Source: Lapidilactobacillus bayanensis
GTDB lineage: Bacteria; Bacillota; Bacilli; Lactobacillales; Lactobacillaceae
Assembly: GCF_003946695.1 (NCBI RefSeq)
Contig: NZ_RHOX01000016.1
Coordinates: 1-62,021, forward strand
Length of the DNA: 62,021 nucleotides
Direction: 5' to 3'
Both the position numbers and the translations under genes were made by a program. The notes below the pieces were generated by a model that saw only the letters and a program-made list of their open reading frames with translations, was not told where the DNA came from and ran no database searches. Shown here piece after piece: positions 17,108-26,223 of the stretch; the first letter of the stretch is position 1, and each line of letters starts with the position of its first letter.

Positions 17108-17124
17108 TTGTCCTAATAGGACAA
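17108..17124. other. Palindrome upstream of the mob remnant
   Basis: TTGTCCTA, A, TAGGACAA is a perfect 17-bp dyad about 55 bases before the mob start. It could be the recombination site (oriT/RSA) of the captured mobilisation unit or an operator. The rest of 17054-17398 contains only a small CAAAACG/CGTTTTG hairpin. Confidence 0.35.
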
Positions 17125-17398
17125 AGGGCTTGTACGTTTGGTAAATTCTATGTTTACTAGCCACTTCGTGCCGCAAACGACCTTGTTGGGGAACACTCTG
17201 CCCCACTAATACCCCTGATAAACCCGTTCAAAACGCAGCCGTTTTGAGCAAAAAAAGAGACCTGAAATGTATTGATATGCTTCCTCTAAAGTAGACACTT
17301 AAAAAAGTGCCTTTATAGGGTCCTTTTCAATCCATTTTAGTTTCATAAGGTTTCTTTTTTAAAATGTCCTTGACATAGAATCCATTTCAATTCTTCGA

Positions 17399-17959
17399 TT
17401 AGCTAAATTTTTCTAAAGTCTGTGTATATAGTTCAATAATTTCTTCACGACTAATTTGATTTCTTTTCTCCTTATACCAAAAGACGGATTGAATCGTGAT
17501 CCCCATAATAATCTGTCCTTTATAACTAAGCTCTATGGGTAATTCTTCGTCACTAGCTCCTTTTTTTATGCGGTTACCTAGCATGCTCTTCCCGTACTCG
17601 CGCACACTTTCAAGTTCAAAAATGATATTAGCATTCATTTGAATACTGAAAATGAGATATAAGAGATTATCAAATTGATCCAATAGTTGTTCAAAAACAA
17701 TAATAAAAAAGTTGTCTTTTTCTTCATTTGAGTTTTTGATAGCAAAATCAAATATTTCATTCATTTTATGTTTAATAAAAAAGGTTATAAAATCATATTT
17801 ATCCAAGAAATGATTGTAGAAAGTTGGTCGTCGAACCATAGCAGCATCACATATTTCTGTTACTGAAATATTTTCAAATTCTTTTTCATGTAATAAGTTT
17901 TCAAATGCTTCTATAAGTGCCTTATGAGTTTTTTGAACCCTTAAATCTAATTGTTGCAT
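17399..17959 (-). CDS. TetR-family regulator of the adjacent ABC exporter
   Basis: A 186-residue TetR/AcrR regulator. The N-terminal helix-turn-helix reads ISVTEICDAAMVRRPTFYNH and FLDKYDFI; the rest is a helical ligand domain of the type seen with drug exporters. The ATG at 17959 follows AAAGGAGGCCC; a start at 17989 would overlap the ribosome site. It is divergent from the ABC operon, with 181 bases between, and a GTCTC/GAGAC dyad over that promoter is a candidate operator. Confidence 0.85.
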   Translation of the reverse strand: MQQLDLRVQKTHKALIEAFENLLHEKEFENISVTEICDAAMVRRPTFYNHFLDKYDFITFFIKHKMNEIFDFAIKNSNEEKDNFFIIVFEQLLDQFDNLLYLIFSIQMNANIIFELESVREYGKSMLGNRIKKGASDEELPIELSYKGQIIMGITIQSVFWYKEKRNQISREEIIELYTQTLEKFS

Positions 17960-18031
17960 ATAGGGCCTCCTTTTTAGAGAAAGTATCAATTATCGAAAAA
18001 ATGTAAATTATTTATCAGATCCTGAAAATAT

Positions 18032-18064
18032 GTCTCTTGTCCCCCTTTGTGAGACTAGTATAAT
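18032..18064 (+). promoter_or_regulatory. Promoter and candidate TetR operator of the ABC operon
   Basis: TTGTCC (18037-18042) and TATAAT (18059-18064) are spaced by 16 bp. GTCTC (18032-18036) and GAGAC (18051-18055) form a dyad that covers the -35 and most of the spacer, where a TetR protein would block polymerase. Confidence 0.5.
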
Positions 18065-18140
18065 AAATATTATAACATTTGTAAATAAAGATACGATTGT
18101 TAATTATCTTATAATCGATATTTAAAAGAAAGGTAGGAAT

Positions 18141-19082
18141 ATGATGTCAGTTATTGAAGTGAAACATGTGACCAAGGACTATGGACATGGACGTGGAATA
18201 TTTGATGTTTCTTTTGAGATAAATGAGGGAGAAGCTTTTGGATTCTTGGGACCGAATGGTGCTGGAAAGTCGACAACTATTCGCCACTTAATGGGCTTTT
18301 CTAAAGCTGATGAGGGAGAACTTTCTATTAATGGAAAAGATAGTTGGAAATCAGCAGCCAATATTAAACAAGATGTTGGTTATTTACCTGGAGAGTTGGC
18401 TTTTCCAAAAGGAATGACAGGAGACCAATTTATTGAGTTCATGGCAAATGCAAGAAAAATTACTGATATGACAAGGACAGAGCAGCTTAAAGAGCTCTTT
18501 AAAGTAGATACTTCTAAAGAGATTAAAGAAATGAGTCTTGGGACCAAAAGAAAGCTAGCGGTCGTTACTGCTTTTATGCATAATCCAAAAATATTGATAT
18601 TAGATGAACCTACTTCAGGATTAGATCCTGTTATGCAAGAACGCTTCATTCAATTTATCTTAAAAGAAAAATCAGAAGGGAAAACAATTCTCCTATCTAG
18701 TCACATCTTTACTGAAGTGGATGCAACATGTGATCGCATTGCCATCATTAAGAATGGGGTAGTGGTTTCAACAGTTGAATCCAATGAATTGAAGCAGAGT
18801 ACGAATAAATCATTCAAAATTGAGTTTGCTAGTTTTGAGGATTATCAGAAGTTTATAGAAAATACCGAATTTACTATTCCAACTAAAAGACCTGAACAAA
18901 ATCAAGTTAAACTAAGCTTAACGGATCAGAAGATGCAAGAATTTTTTACAGAATTAAGTAAGGTAAAGGTAAATTTTATTTCAGAAATTAAATTTACTTT
19001 GGAAGATTACTTTATGGACTTTTATGATCGTAAGAAAACAGTGGCTGCTGGAGAGGAGAATTTGCGATATGGCTTACATTGA
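18141..19082 (+). CDS. ABC transporter ATPase (first of two)
   Basis: A 313-residue CcmA-type ATPase: Walker A GPNGAGKSTT near 42, signature MSLGTKRKLAVVTAF and Walker B ILILDEPTSGLDP, followed by an extended C-terminal regulatory region. It overlaps the second ATPase gene by 14 bases. The two ATPases differ from each other but probably pair on the single permease encoded third. The start has two adjacent ATGs after AAAGGTAGG. Confidence 0.9.
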   Translation: MMSVIEVKHVTKDYGHGRGIFDVSFEINEGEAFGFLGPNGAGKSTTIRHLMGFSKADEGELSINGKDSWKSAANIKQDVGYLPGELAFPKGMTGDQFIEFMANARKITDMTRTEQLKELFKVDTSKEIKEMSLGTKRKLAVVTAFMHNPKILILDEPTSGLDPVMQERFIQFILKEKSEGKTILLSSHIFTEVDATCDRIAIIKNGVVVSTVESNELKQSTNKSFKIEFASFEDYQKFIENTEFTIPTKRPEQNQVKLSLTDQKMQEFFTELSKVKVNFISEIKFTLEDYFMDFYDRKKTVAAGEENLRYGLH

Positions 19083-19962
19083 TATTAAACATTTGACTAA
19101 GGATTATGGAAATGGACGCGGAATATTCGATGTATCTTTAGAAATTGAAAAAGGAGAAAACTATGGCTTAGTAGGTATCAATGGTGCAGGGAAAACGACT
19201 ACTATCCGGCACTTGATGGGTTTCCTGAAACCTGATGAAGGAAGCGTCACTATTAATGGACTTGATGCCACCAAAAGTAGTGCAGAAGTCAAACGTTATG
19301 TATCTTATATTCCTGGTGAGATCAATTTTCCAGGAAACAAAACCGGTGAAGAGTTTTTAAAAGATCAAATCTATTTATCTGGACGCGGAAGTTGGGAACG
19401 TGCTAAAGAGTTAAGTAATCTTCTTCAATTAGATGTGACGGCCAATGTGCGTTCCATGAGTAAAGGGATGAAACAAAAAACAGCTATTGTTTCAGCATTT
19501 GCATCTAATGCAGATATCTTAATTATGGATGAACCAACTACAGGTTTAGATCCTCTAATGCGTGACATCTTCCTTGATCTTTTAAAACAAGAAAAGAAAC
19601 AAGGAAAAACGATTCTTATGTCTAGCAATATCTTCCAAGAAGTGGAAGATGTCAGTGACCGAGTCGCAGTCATCCGAGAGGGCAAAATTATTGATATCAC
19701 AGACATGGCAGACATTCGTTATAACGAGAATAAAAGTTATCGAATGGAATTTAAATCACTTGCCGATTTCGAACGTTTCTTAAATTTAGGCTACCAATTG
19801 ACTATGGTAAAAGCGGAAGATTTACAAGTTGTCGTTCAAATTCATGATAAAAATATTAATTATCTCATTCAAGATTTAAAAGATTTTGACTTGGTCTATT
19901 TTAAAGAAATTAAGTTCTCATTTGAAGATTATATTACTGAGATATTTAAGGAGGGAGTATAA
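19069..19962 (+). CDS. ABC transporter ATPase (second of two)
   Basis: A 297-residue paralogue of the preceding ATPase, with GINGAGKTTT, MSKGMKQKTAIVSAF and ILIMDEPTTGLDP. The ATG at 19069 is used because the N-terminus then aligns with the first ATPase (YIDIKHLTKDYGNGRGIFDV against IEVKHVTKDYGHGRGIFDV) and GGAGAGGAG lies upstream. A longer frame to 19024 lies within the previous gene. It abuts the permease start exactly. Confidence 0.9.
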   Translation: MAYIDIKHLTKDYGNGRGIFDVSLEIEKGENYGLVGINGAGKTTTIRHLMGFLKPDEGSVTINGLDATKSSAEVKRYVSYIPGEINFPGNKTGEEFLKDQIYLSGRGSWERAKELSNLLQLDVTANVRSMSKGMKQKTAIVSAFASNADILIMDEPTTGLDPLMRDIFLDLLKQEKKQGKTILMSSNIFQEVEDVSDRVAVIREGKIIDITDMADIRYNENKSYRMEFKSLADFERFLNLGYQLTMVKAEDLQVVVQIHDKNINYLIQDLKDFDLVYFKEIKFSFEDYITEIFKEGV

Positions 19963-21432
19963 ATGTTTTCAAAACCAATATTTAAGCAAAGTATCAAAAC
20001 CAATTGGAAGCTATGGGCAATTATCACAATTATCGCTTCAGTCATTTTATCTGGTTTCATCATAGGTTATGATGCGGAAGGATATGCATCGATTGCCGCT
20101 GCAGCGAAAGGAACCGCTTTTTCCAGTCTTCTCTCATCAATGGACAGTCTCTTAGGAAACTTAGAAAATTTCTATAAACTGATTGGTCTTATTCTTGGAA
20201 TTGTTTATGTTGTATTTACAGCAAATACTCTTGTAGTGAGCGAGGTAGACTCTGGATCTATGGCTTATACTTTATCAACACCCATAAAACGTTCAAGTGT
20301 CATTTTTACCAAATCGCTTTACCTCATCTTATCGGTTATTTTAATGTATGTCATTGTTTCATTAGCCGGTTTAGGTGCCTCTCAATTAAAGTACAACAAC
20401 GTGACGGGCTATCCGATCACAGAGGATATAGAAAAAGCATCAGAAACATTAGATAAAAGTGAAGGTTATCTATCTGAACATTTATATTTAATTAAAGATA
20501 ATGAACAAGCTATGCGAGATGCTGCTGAAGCTCGCGATATGGATCTGGACGCCTATTCAATATACTTAGGAGAGGTCATCAAGGATCACTCCTATGAAGA
20601 GGCTGCAAAAATTATCACCGATGAACGTCGGGATATCTATGAAGATGATGATGACATGGAAGATGATGATATTGAAATCACAACTGAGGAATTGATCAAA
20701 AACCCGGCGATGATATTAGCAAGTAATGACGCATTGAAGGCTGGTGCAAGTGTACAAGGAATTTCTGTTAATGAGTACCGTCAATTTCTGGCAGATGAAA
20801 TAACTGCACTTAAAGCTGAAAAGAATGAAGAAAATAAAGGAAAATCTCAGCCAACTGTCATGATTACGAAAGCCAATCGCGAACTCTTATTACAGGCTGT
20901 TATTGACTCTTCTGCAAAGGCCTTAAATATGAATAGTGCCCAAGTGAAAGATAATTTGACTTTAATTAAAGATCCTACCGCTTTAGAGGCGTCTATGAAA
21001 GCAACTGATTTAAATAAAAAACAAATCATTACGATGGCAAATCATGCCATGGTATCATCTGCAAGATCTGTCGATGCTGCTCTGGAATTTGATACAGAAA
21101 CTTATTTTTGGTTAAGTCTTGGTCTACTCATCTTAATCCTAGCCATAAGCTCTGTTTCATTCTTCGCATCAACTCTATTTAACCGCTCAGGATTAGCTTT
21201 AGCTATCGGTGGGGGGATACCATTTGCTTTCTTCCTACTTACTATGGTTCAGCAACTGATGGACGATGCTCCAGTTATACTCAAGTATCTAACGATAACA
21301 ACTCTATTTGATACAGATGCGATATTAGCTAGTGGCGAGTTTGGTTGGGGATTAGTTGCTTTAGGAACCATTGCTTTCGTTCTATATGCAGCGTCAAATG
21401 TTATCTTTACAAAGAAAGATTTACCACTTTAA
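19963..21432 (+). CDS. ABC-2-type permease with a large acidic insertion
   Basis: A 489-residue membrane protein. The first helix is LWAIITIIASVILSGFIIGY; more follow to about residue 145. A hydrophilic domain of about 230 residues follows, with an acidic run (DDDDMEDDDIEITTEE) near residue 230. The last 130 residues hold three more helices. This layout is typical of the permeases found with TetR and two ATPases in Firmicutes drug and peptide exporters. The AAGGAGGGAG ribosome site overlaps the end of the previous gene. Confidence 0.85.
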   Translation: MFSKPIFKQSIKTNWKLWAIITIIASVILSGFIIGYDAEGYASIAAAAKGTAFSSLLSSMDSLLGNLENFYKLIGLILGIVYVVFTANTLVVSEVDSGSMAYTLSTPIKRSSVIFTKSLYLILSVILMYVIVSLAGLGASQLKYNNVTGYPITEDIEKASETLDKSEGYLSEHLYLIKDNEQAMRDAAEARDMDLDAYSIYLGEVIKDHSYEEAAKIITDERRDIYEDDDDMEDDDIEITTEELIKNPAMILASNDALKAGASVQGISVNEYRQFLADEITALKAEKNEENKGKSQPTVMITKANRELLLQAVIDSSAKALNMNSAQVKDNLTLIKDPTALEASMKATDLNKKQIITMANHAMVSSARSVDAALEFDTETYFWLSLGLLILILAISSVSFFASTLFNRSGLALAIGGGIPFAFFLLTMVQQLMDDAPVILKYLTITTLFDTDAILASGEFGWGLVALGTIAFVLYAASNVIFTKKDLPL

Positions 21433-21557
21433 TATTGAAAGAACTATCAGTAAATTCCTTAGCAGCTACCGATAAATGAAGAGAATATAATGTGAGAAAG
21501 AGCATTAAATATACTGCAAGGCAAGACATTTAGTAGTTGAAGAATAACAAGCAAAAA

Positions 21558-21603
21558 AATAGCAGTCAGGTCTCTTGACAAAGTATAGTTGCTATTCTTT
21601 TTT
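21558..21603 (+). terminator. Terminator after the ABC operon
   Basis: AATAGCA (21558-21564) and TGCTATT (21590-21596) form the outer stem, with an inner GTCA/TGAC pair, followed by CTTTTTT. Between 21433 and the IS30 end nothing else is seen. Confidence 0.65.
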
Positions 21604-21665
21604 AGGCCCTACTTTAATGAAATTTTTGTTTGGAGGGAACGACTTCATTCCTTTCCCGAATTGTC

Positions 21666-22826
21666 AAATCAAGTGCAACACTTTCGACCTATTCTTAGTT
21701 ATTGGTCTAGTTAATCGAAGTCTGGCAGAACTGCCATTGCCGATTGATAGTTGAGAACCTTTCGTGGTCTTTGGTTCAGAGCGTTTTGGATTGCTTGAAT
21801 CCCTGTTAAGGTCAAGGCTCTCATTGAATGTCCCTTAGGAATGAACTCGCGGATCAGTTGGTTCTGGTTCTCATTAGTACCACGTTCCCATGGTGAATAT
21901 GGATGGGCAAAGTAGACTGTCGTGCCGGCTACCTTTGATAAATCCGCAAACTCTGAACCGTTGTCAAAAGTAACTGTCTTAAAGTATTCTGGACCATAGT
22001 CATCGATAACATCTTGCAGGGCTTGTCGACAAGTGTCGGCGTGATCGTCCGTAATCTTAACAATGATTTCATAACGACTAACACGTTCAGTCAAGGTCAT
22101 AATAGCGGGTTCACTGGCAACTCGTTTGCCTTTAACTAGATCACCTTCCCAATGGCCGATTTCAGTTCGGTTATTGGCTCCAAATGGTCGTTCTTCAATA
22201 GACTTGCCTAAGGTACGTTTATTCATACGCTGATGAGCTTTACGAACAGATCTCACCCGTCGACGTAGCTTCATGGGTAGTTCACTATTAGTTAGTTCTA
22301 AAAGGCCATTATCAATGTATCTGTAGACAGTTGGTGTTGACGGACAAGCTAGTTCTTGATGGTTCAGTTTGAACCAATGCACAAAGCTATCAATACTGTG
22401 GACTCTAGGTTTGCGACGAAGTTCAATGACCAGTTGTTGGAAGAACACAGGTGCCTTGACCAGCCAGCTAATGGCATGAGAATTAGCTTGATGATTTGCA
22501 TGAATAGTTTGAGCAGTCTCTGCAAAGTAAGCTTCAAAGGGCTTGTGATTAGGGCCAATTTGACGAATTGTACCGTGCTTTAATTCCCGACTGATGGTAC
22601 TTGGACTCCGATGAAGTTCACGCGCAATCTGACGGCAAGACCAACCGTCAGATTTACGAGCCATGATCAAGCCACGTTCATAAGGTTGAAGTTGTTGGTA
22701 ATGACTAATCATGGTATTCTGGTTAAGGGTCATGAAGACATCTCTTTTCTTATTTGTTGTGGTAACTATAAGAATAGGTCTTCATGGCCTTTTTGGTCTA
22801 GTCATTTAGGTGTTGCACTTCAATTT
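21666..22826 (-). mobile_element. IS30-family element, complete
   Basis: About 1.16 kb with imperfect inverted ends containing AAGTGCAACAC (left near 21670-21681, right near 22810-22820). It carries one transposase gene on the minus strand. Exact edges are approximate. Confidence 0.75.
21711..22733 (-). CDS. IS30-family transposase
   Basis: A 340-residue transposase with the helix-turn-helix CRQIARELHRSPSTISREL, then GHWEGDLVKG, TVTFDNGSEF and WERGTNENQNQLIREF as the DDE core. It is a different IS30 subgroup from the ISLpl1-like copy and is intact. Confidence 0.92.
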   Translation of the reverse strand: MTLNQNTMISHYQQLQPYERGLIMARKSDGWSCRQIARELHRSPSTISRELKHGTIRQIGPNHKPFEAYFAETAQTIHANHQANSHAISWLVKAPVFFQQLVIELRRKPRVHSIDSFVHWFKLNHQELACPSTPTVYRYIDNGLLELTNSELPMKLRRRVRSVRKAHQRMNKRTLGKSIEERPFGANNRTEIGHWEGDLVKGKRVASEPAIMTLTERVSRYEIIVKITDDHADTCRQALQDVIDDYGPEYFKTVTFDNGSEFADLSKVAGTTVYFAHPYSPWERGTNENQNQLIREFIPKGHSMRALTLTGIQAIQNALNQRPRKVLNYQSAMAVLPDFD

Positions 22827-22958
22827 TAAATCCGGCTATATGATATTTTAGTTATATGGTAGATTGTAACGTCTCCATCTTTTCAAAACGACTTAATTCT
22901 ACGGGCTATAAATAACTTAATTTGCCAGTGTATAACGTTTCAGATTAAGCTACCACTA

Positions 22959-22967
22959 TGCTATAAT
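22959..22967 (+). promoter_or_regulatory. Extended -10 promoter of dps
   Basis: TGCTATAAT is an extended -10 element about 27 bases before the dps ATG; the -35 (near 22939) is weak, as is usual with extended -10 promoters. Confidence 0.55.
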
Positions 22968-22993
22968 AACCATATCGAAAGGAGATCAATCTA

Positions 22994-23461
22994 ATGAAAT
23001 ATACGAAAACCAAAGCAGTATTAAATCAACTCGTTGCCGATTTGAGCCAGATGTCAATGATTATCCATCAGACGCATTGGTACATGCGTGGACCCAACTT
23101 TTTGAAGTTGCACCCCTTGATGGATGAGTTCATGGAAGAAATTGACAGCCAACTCGATGTCATTTCTGAACGGCTGATTGCGCTTGATGGCAGTCCTTAC
23201 TCGACCTTAAAAGAAATGGCCGAAAACACTAAGATTCAAGACTGGCCTGGTGAATGGGACAAAACAACCCCAGAACGCCTCGCACACTTAGTTGATGGCT
23301 ATCGTTACTTGGAAGACCTTTACCAACACGGCATTGAAGTATCCGATGTTGAAAAAGACTTCAGTACCCAAGATATTTTCATTGGTCTCAAAACCGCAAT
23401 TGAGAAGAAAATCTGGATGATTCAGGCAGAGCTTGGGTCGGCGCCGGAAATTGATGAATAA
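22994..23461 (+). CDS. dps: Dps-family ferritin-like DNA protection protein
   Basis: A 155-residue Dps protein. The ferroxidase-site residues are present at the right spacing: His28 (QTHWYMRGPNF), His40, Asp44, then Asp55 and Glu59 (DSQLDVISER). The C-terminus is acidic (SAPEIDE) rather than Lys-rich, so it may store iron and detoxify peroxide without strong DNA binding. It assembles into a 12-mer in relatives. GAAAGGAGATC lies before the ATG. It probably helps survival in peroxide-producing communities. Confidence 0.93.
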   Translation: MKYTKTKAVLNQLVADLSQMSMIIHQTHWYMRGPNFLKLHPLMDEFMEEIDSQLDVISERLIALDGSPYSTLKEMAENTKIQDWPGEWDKTTPERLAHLVDGYRYLEDLYQHGIEVSDVEKDFSTQDIFIGLKTAIEKKIWMIQAELGSAPEIDE

Positions 23462-23489
23462 AATAATATTAAAAAATCGGTAGGCTTAT

Positions 23490-23691
23490 GGTAGATTGTA
23501 AAATTAATCCGAACGCCCATTTGGATATTGGACAGCCCTAGTTCACAAAAGGTTTCGATTTTAATTCGTTCGGAATAGGTTATACTAGACAAAAGATCAG
23601 CTCCTAAAAGATGGGTTTGTGGTAAACACCATTTTAAAGGAAGCTGATCTTTTTTGTCCGAACAGCGTTCGGATTAATTTTACAATCTACC
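23490..23691 (-). mobile_element. MITE-like deletion derivative of ISLpl1
   Basis: A 202-bp element with both ISLpl1-type ends (GGTAGATTGTAAAATTAATCC at each end, inverted) and an AT duplication on each side. On the minus strand it keeps the ISLpl1 left end and the first codons of the transposase (SSITYSERIKIE and on to MGV), then jumps to the right end at a short shared TTCGG. It has no complete gene and could be moved by the full copy at 6749-7791. Confidence 0.85.
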
Positions 23692-23703
23692 ATATTTGCT
23701 ATC

Positions 23704-24564
23704 TCAATCAACCGTTCTCACATTTTCCTTGCTTCGAATTAAGTCAACAATTAGTAAAACTGCTATTCCTAATAAAAAAACTACGGTAAGGAGCACAGTC
23801 GTTTGCATTCCAGTTAATAAATGATGCCACTCTAACTTAATCCCCATCGTTTTTTCAAAATGGCTTTGCTGACCATGAAAAGCGGTTTTTAATTTATCTG
23901 CCATAAGTATTTGTCGATAAATGGCTGCTACATATGCACCCGGAGTTAATTTGATAAGTAACTGCGCAAAGTTAGGAAGAATACCAATTGGAATATAGGT
24001 ACCCACTAAAAAGCCAGAGGCCGTGCCAACAATTGTTCCTATAGCGTTCAAGGAATCAAAGCGACTAATAAACTGGATAAACAGCATATTAATTACAACT
24101 GCTAGTAAAGAGCTAAAAAGAGCAACGCAAATTACAGCTGGTAGCGACTCCCATGGCATGGTCAAGTTATCTGTGATTGAAAAGTATCCTATCATCAGTG
24201 CGAACATAACTATTTGCATAATAAAGCCAATCAAAGCGGCACTTAACATATAGCTCATGGTGATTTCAAAATGAGAAAGGTCTGTTAAATAAAAATCTTT
24301 AATAACCTTGCGTTCTTTATCTTTTACTAATTGTCCAAGTGAGGTAAGGGTGGTTGTGATGGCAGTCACTGATAAAGTCCCTCCAATCAGCCAAAAATCA
24401 AGTAATTGGTGAGAACTAGGGACAGTTTTCCAGCTACTTATCATTGACTTTTTTAGAAAGACAATATATAAGAGAAATGAAATCATTGCTCCCAATAATG
24501 AAAAGAATACTCCGGGGCGATTGCGGAAATACAACAGTAGATTTCTCCTTGTTAAAGTAATCAT
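23704..24564 (-). CDS. ABC-2-type exporter permease
   Basis: A 286-residue membrane protein with six predicted helices, starting with RNRPGVFFSLLGAMISFLLY, and a loop before the last one. It belongs to the ABC-2 permease family (DrrB/NodJ-like) and lies 1 base after its ATPase gene. Together they form a two-gene exporter; the substrate is unknown (drugs, bacteriocins and lipids are all seen in the family). Confidence 0.85.
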   Translation of the reverse strand: MITLTRRNLLLYFRNRPGVFFSLLGAMISFLLYIVFLKKSMISSWKTVPSSHQLLDFWLIGGTLSVTAITTTLTSLGQLVKDKERKVIKDFYLTDLSHFEITMSYMLSAALIGFIMQIVMFALMIGYFSITDNLTMPWESLPAVICVALFSSLLAVVINMLFIQFISRFDSLNAIGTIVGTASGFLVGTYIPIGILPNFAQLLIKLTPGAYVAAIYRQILMADKLKTAFHGQQSHFEKTMGIKLEWHHLLTGMQTTVLLTVVFLLGIAVLLIVDLIRSKENVRTVD

Positions 24565-24565
24565 A

Positions 24566-25429
24566 TCAACGCATCTTCCTTCCGGTTAATGACAAAAAAG
24601 CATCATCCATCGTTTCCTCTTGATAAGTGAACGTTTTAATGAAAACACGAAACTTTAATAATAATGAGAGTGCTTCGTCAGAATTAGCCTTTAAACAAAT
24701 GGTCTTATGATTAATCTGCGTATGAATTATTTTACTTGGTATCAATGCCATTAATTGATCAGCTTGTTCAGAAACAATCACGAGTTTACTGCTGGAGTTT
24801 TGTGTTTTAATTTCATCAGCGGATCCGCTGGCAATTATTTTGCCATGATCAATAATATAAACCTCATCTGCATTGTCTGCTTCTTCAAGATAGTGTATCG
24901 TCAAAATAATGGTTAAATTATTTTGACTTTGCAATGAATGCAACAATTTCCAAATTGCCGAGCGGGTTTGGATATCCAAACCCGTAGTTGGCTCATCCAA
25001 AAAAATAATATCAGGTTGATTAAGTAGAGCTCTTGCTATATCAACTCGTCGCCGTTGCCCACCAGAAAGTCGGCCGTATTTTTGATTAATAAATTCAGTT
25101 AACCCGATTTTCTGAATCAAAGCATCAATATGATTAGATTTGGCTTCTTTATAAAGTCTATTTCGAATACTCAAATTTTCCATAACTGTCAAATCATTAT
25201 CTAAAATACTCTGTTGAAATACCATGCTAATCTTTATGTCTGGTTTCATCTTGATCATTCCACTGGTTGGATTTAAGATCTTTGTGAGCATCGATATAGT
25301 GGTTGTTTTACCAGCGCCATTGGGTCCTAGTAGAGCAGTTAAGCTTCCTTCTTTGATTGCTAAATCAATATGGTCAACCACCACTTTTGATTGATAAGTT
25401 TTAGTAAGTCCCCTTGTTTGAATGATCAT
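24566..25429 (-). CDS. ABC exporter ATPase
   Basis: A 287-residue ATPase of the DrrA type: GPNGAGKTTTISML near 36, LSGGQRRRVDIARAL as signature, IIFLDEPTTGLDIQT as Walker B, and a C-terminal extension that ends TMDDAFLSLTGRKMR, typical of DrrA-like proteins. It is the first gene of the two-gene operon, with AGAGGGCGAC before its ATG, and lies 48 bases downstream of the resolvase gene end. Confidence 0.9.
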   Translation of the reverse strand: MIIQTRGLTKTYQSKVVVDHIDLAIKEGSLTALLGPNGAGKTTTISMLTKILNPTSGMIKMKPDIKISMVFQQSILDNDLTVMENLSIRNRLYKEAKSNHIDALIQKIGLTEFINQKYGRLSGGQRRRVDIARALLNQPDIIFLDEPTTGLDIQTRSAIWKLLHSLQSQNNLTIILTIHYLEEADNADEVYIIDHGKIIASGSADEIKTQNSSSKLVIVSEQADQLMALIPSKIIHTQINHKTICLKANSDEALSLLLKFRVFIKTFTYQEETMDDAFLSLTGRKMR

Positions 25430-25477
25430 TATGTCGCCCTCTCTAAACTAGTATAACGTAATTATCGCATGTAAATC

Positions 25478-26062
25478 TCATCTTTTTATATTGCACTTCT
25501 TGCGATATCTGATAAAAGTTGTTCGCTTAATACCGGTATTACGGGCAACGTCTACATCACTCATGCCCGTCTGATAAAGCTTAAAAGCATGTAGTAAGCG
25601 GGGATCATCTTCGGTATATTGGGGTTTGCGCCCATGATATTTCCCCTGCTGTTTGGCCAGGAAAATCCCCTGTTGTTGACGCTCAATAATCCGCTTCCGT
25701 TCACTTTCGGCCTGATACTTATACAGTTCAATGATTAAGTTAGTCATCAGTTGACGCAAGTTAGGATCCGCAATCCCCGTCATGGACGGCAAATTCAACA
25801 CATCTAGGGTGGCACCTTTGTTCTGAATGGTGTTCATAATCTTAGTTAAGTCCTGGTTGTTTCGGCCCAAGCGATCTAATTCAGTGACCAGGACAATATC
25901 TCCCTCACGAATATAGGCCAGCATTTTTTGCAGTTCTGGCCGATTAGTGTTAGCTCCACTTAATTTATCCGTAAATAATTTATCAACGCCTTTTAAGGCC
26001 GCTAGCTGTCGATCTAAATTTTGCTCTTTGGAACTCACACGAGCATAACCAATTTTAGCCAT
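25478..26062 (-). CDS. Serine recombinase (resolvase/invertase family)
   Basis: A 194-residue small serine recombinase. The N-terminal catalytic domain shows YARVSSKEQN with Ser10 as nucleophile, then LVTELDRLGRNNQDLTKI (the conserved Arg pair region) and the long E helix (YQAESERKRIIERQQQGIFLA). The C-terminus has a helix-turn-helix (SDVDVARNTGIKRTTFIRY). GGAGAACTGGAA precedes the ATG. Immediately upstream is a res-like site that contains its promoter, so it probably regulates itself and resolves plasmid multimers or cointegrates. Confidence 0.93.
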   Translation of the reverse strand: MAKIGYARVSSKEQNLDRQLAALKGVDKLFTDKLSGANTNRPELQKMLAYIREGDIVLVTELDRLGRNNQDLTKIMNTIQNKGATLDVLNLPSMTGIADPNLRQLMTNLIIELYKYQAESERKRIIERQQQGIFLAKQQGKYHGRKPQYTEDDPRLLHAFKLYQTGMSDVDVARNTGIKRTTFIRYRKKCNIKR

Positions 26063-26078
26063 TTCCAGTTCTCCTTTT

Positions 26079-26159
26079 GGACAGTTCTAATGAACATTTG
26101 TAATTCCTAGTATAGCACAGAATCAAAAAAGGCCAATAGGGTATACCCTAATGGCCGTT
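26079..26159 (-). promoter_or_regulatory. Res-like recombination site and promoter of the resolvase (site B)
   Basis: Directly upstream of the resolvase start. It contains a small dyad (GTTCTAATGAAC near 26083-26094), a -10 (TATACT on the minus strand) and a 26-bp palindrome at 26131-26156 (GGCCAATAGG, GTATAC, CCTAATGGCC). The -35 region overlaps the palindrome. The whole 80 bp is about 70 percent identical, in the same orientation, to 31927-32007 upstream of gajA. This is the layout of a res site with crossover and accessory subsites. Confidence 0.65.
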
Positions 26160-26186
26160 TTGAAAAATCGTTGTATTAAATCCAGA

Positions 26187-26206
26187 AAATTTCATTAATG
26201 AAATTT
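26187..26206. terminator. Perfect 20-bp palindrome after the unknown gene
   Basis: AAATTTCATT and its complement form a perfect dyad 18 bases after the stop of the 253-residue gene. It is AT-rich without a GC core, so it is a weak terminator candidate at best. Confidence 0.3.
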
Positions 26207-26223
26207 AAATATACCTCAAGAAC

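Noticed and set aside
22853..22870. Second ISLpl1 end at GGTAGATTGTAA
   Set aside because: Only 12 bases match and no partner end is nearby, so it is too short to call.
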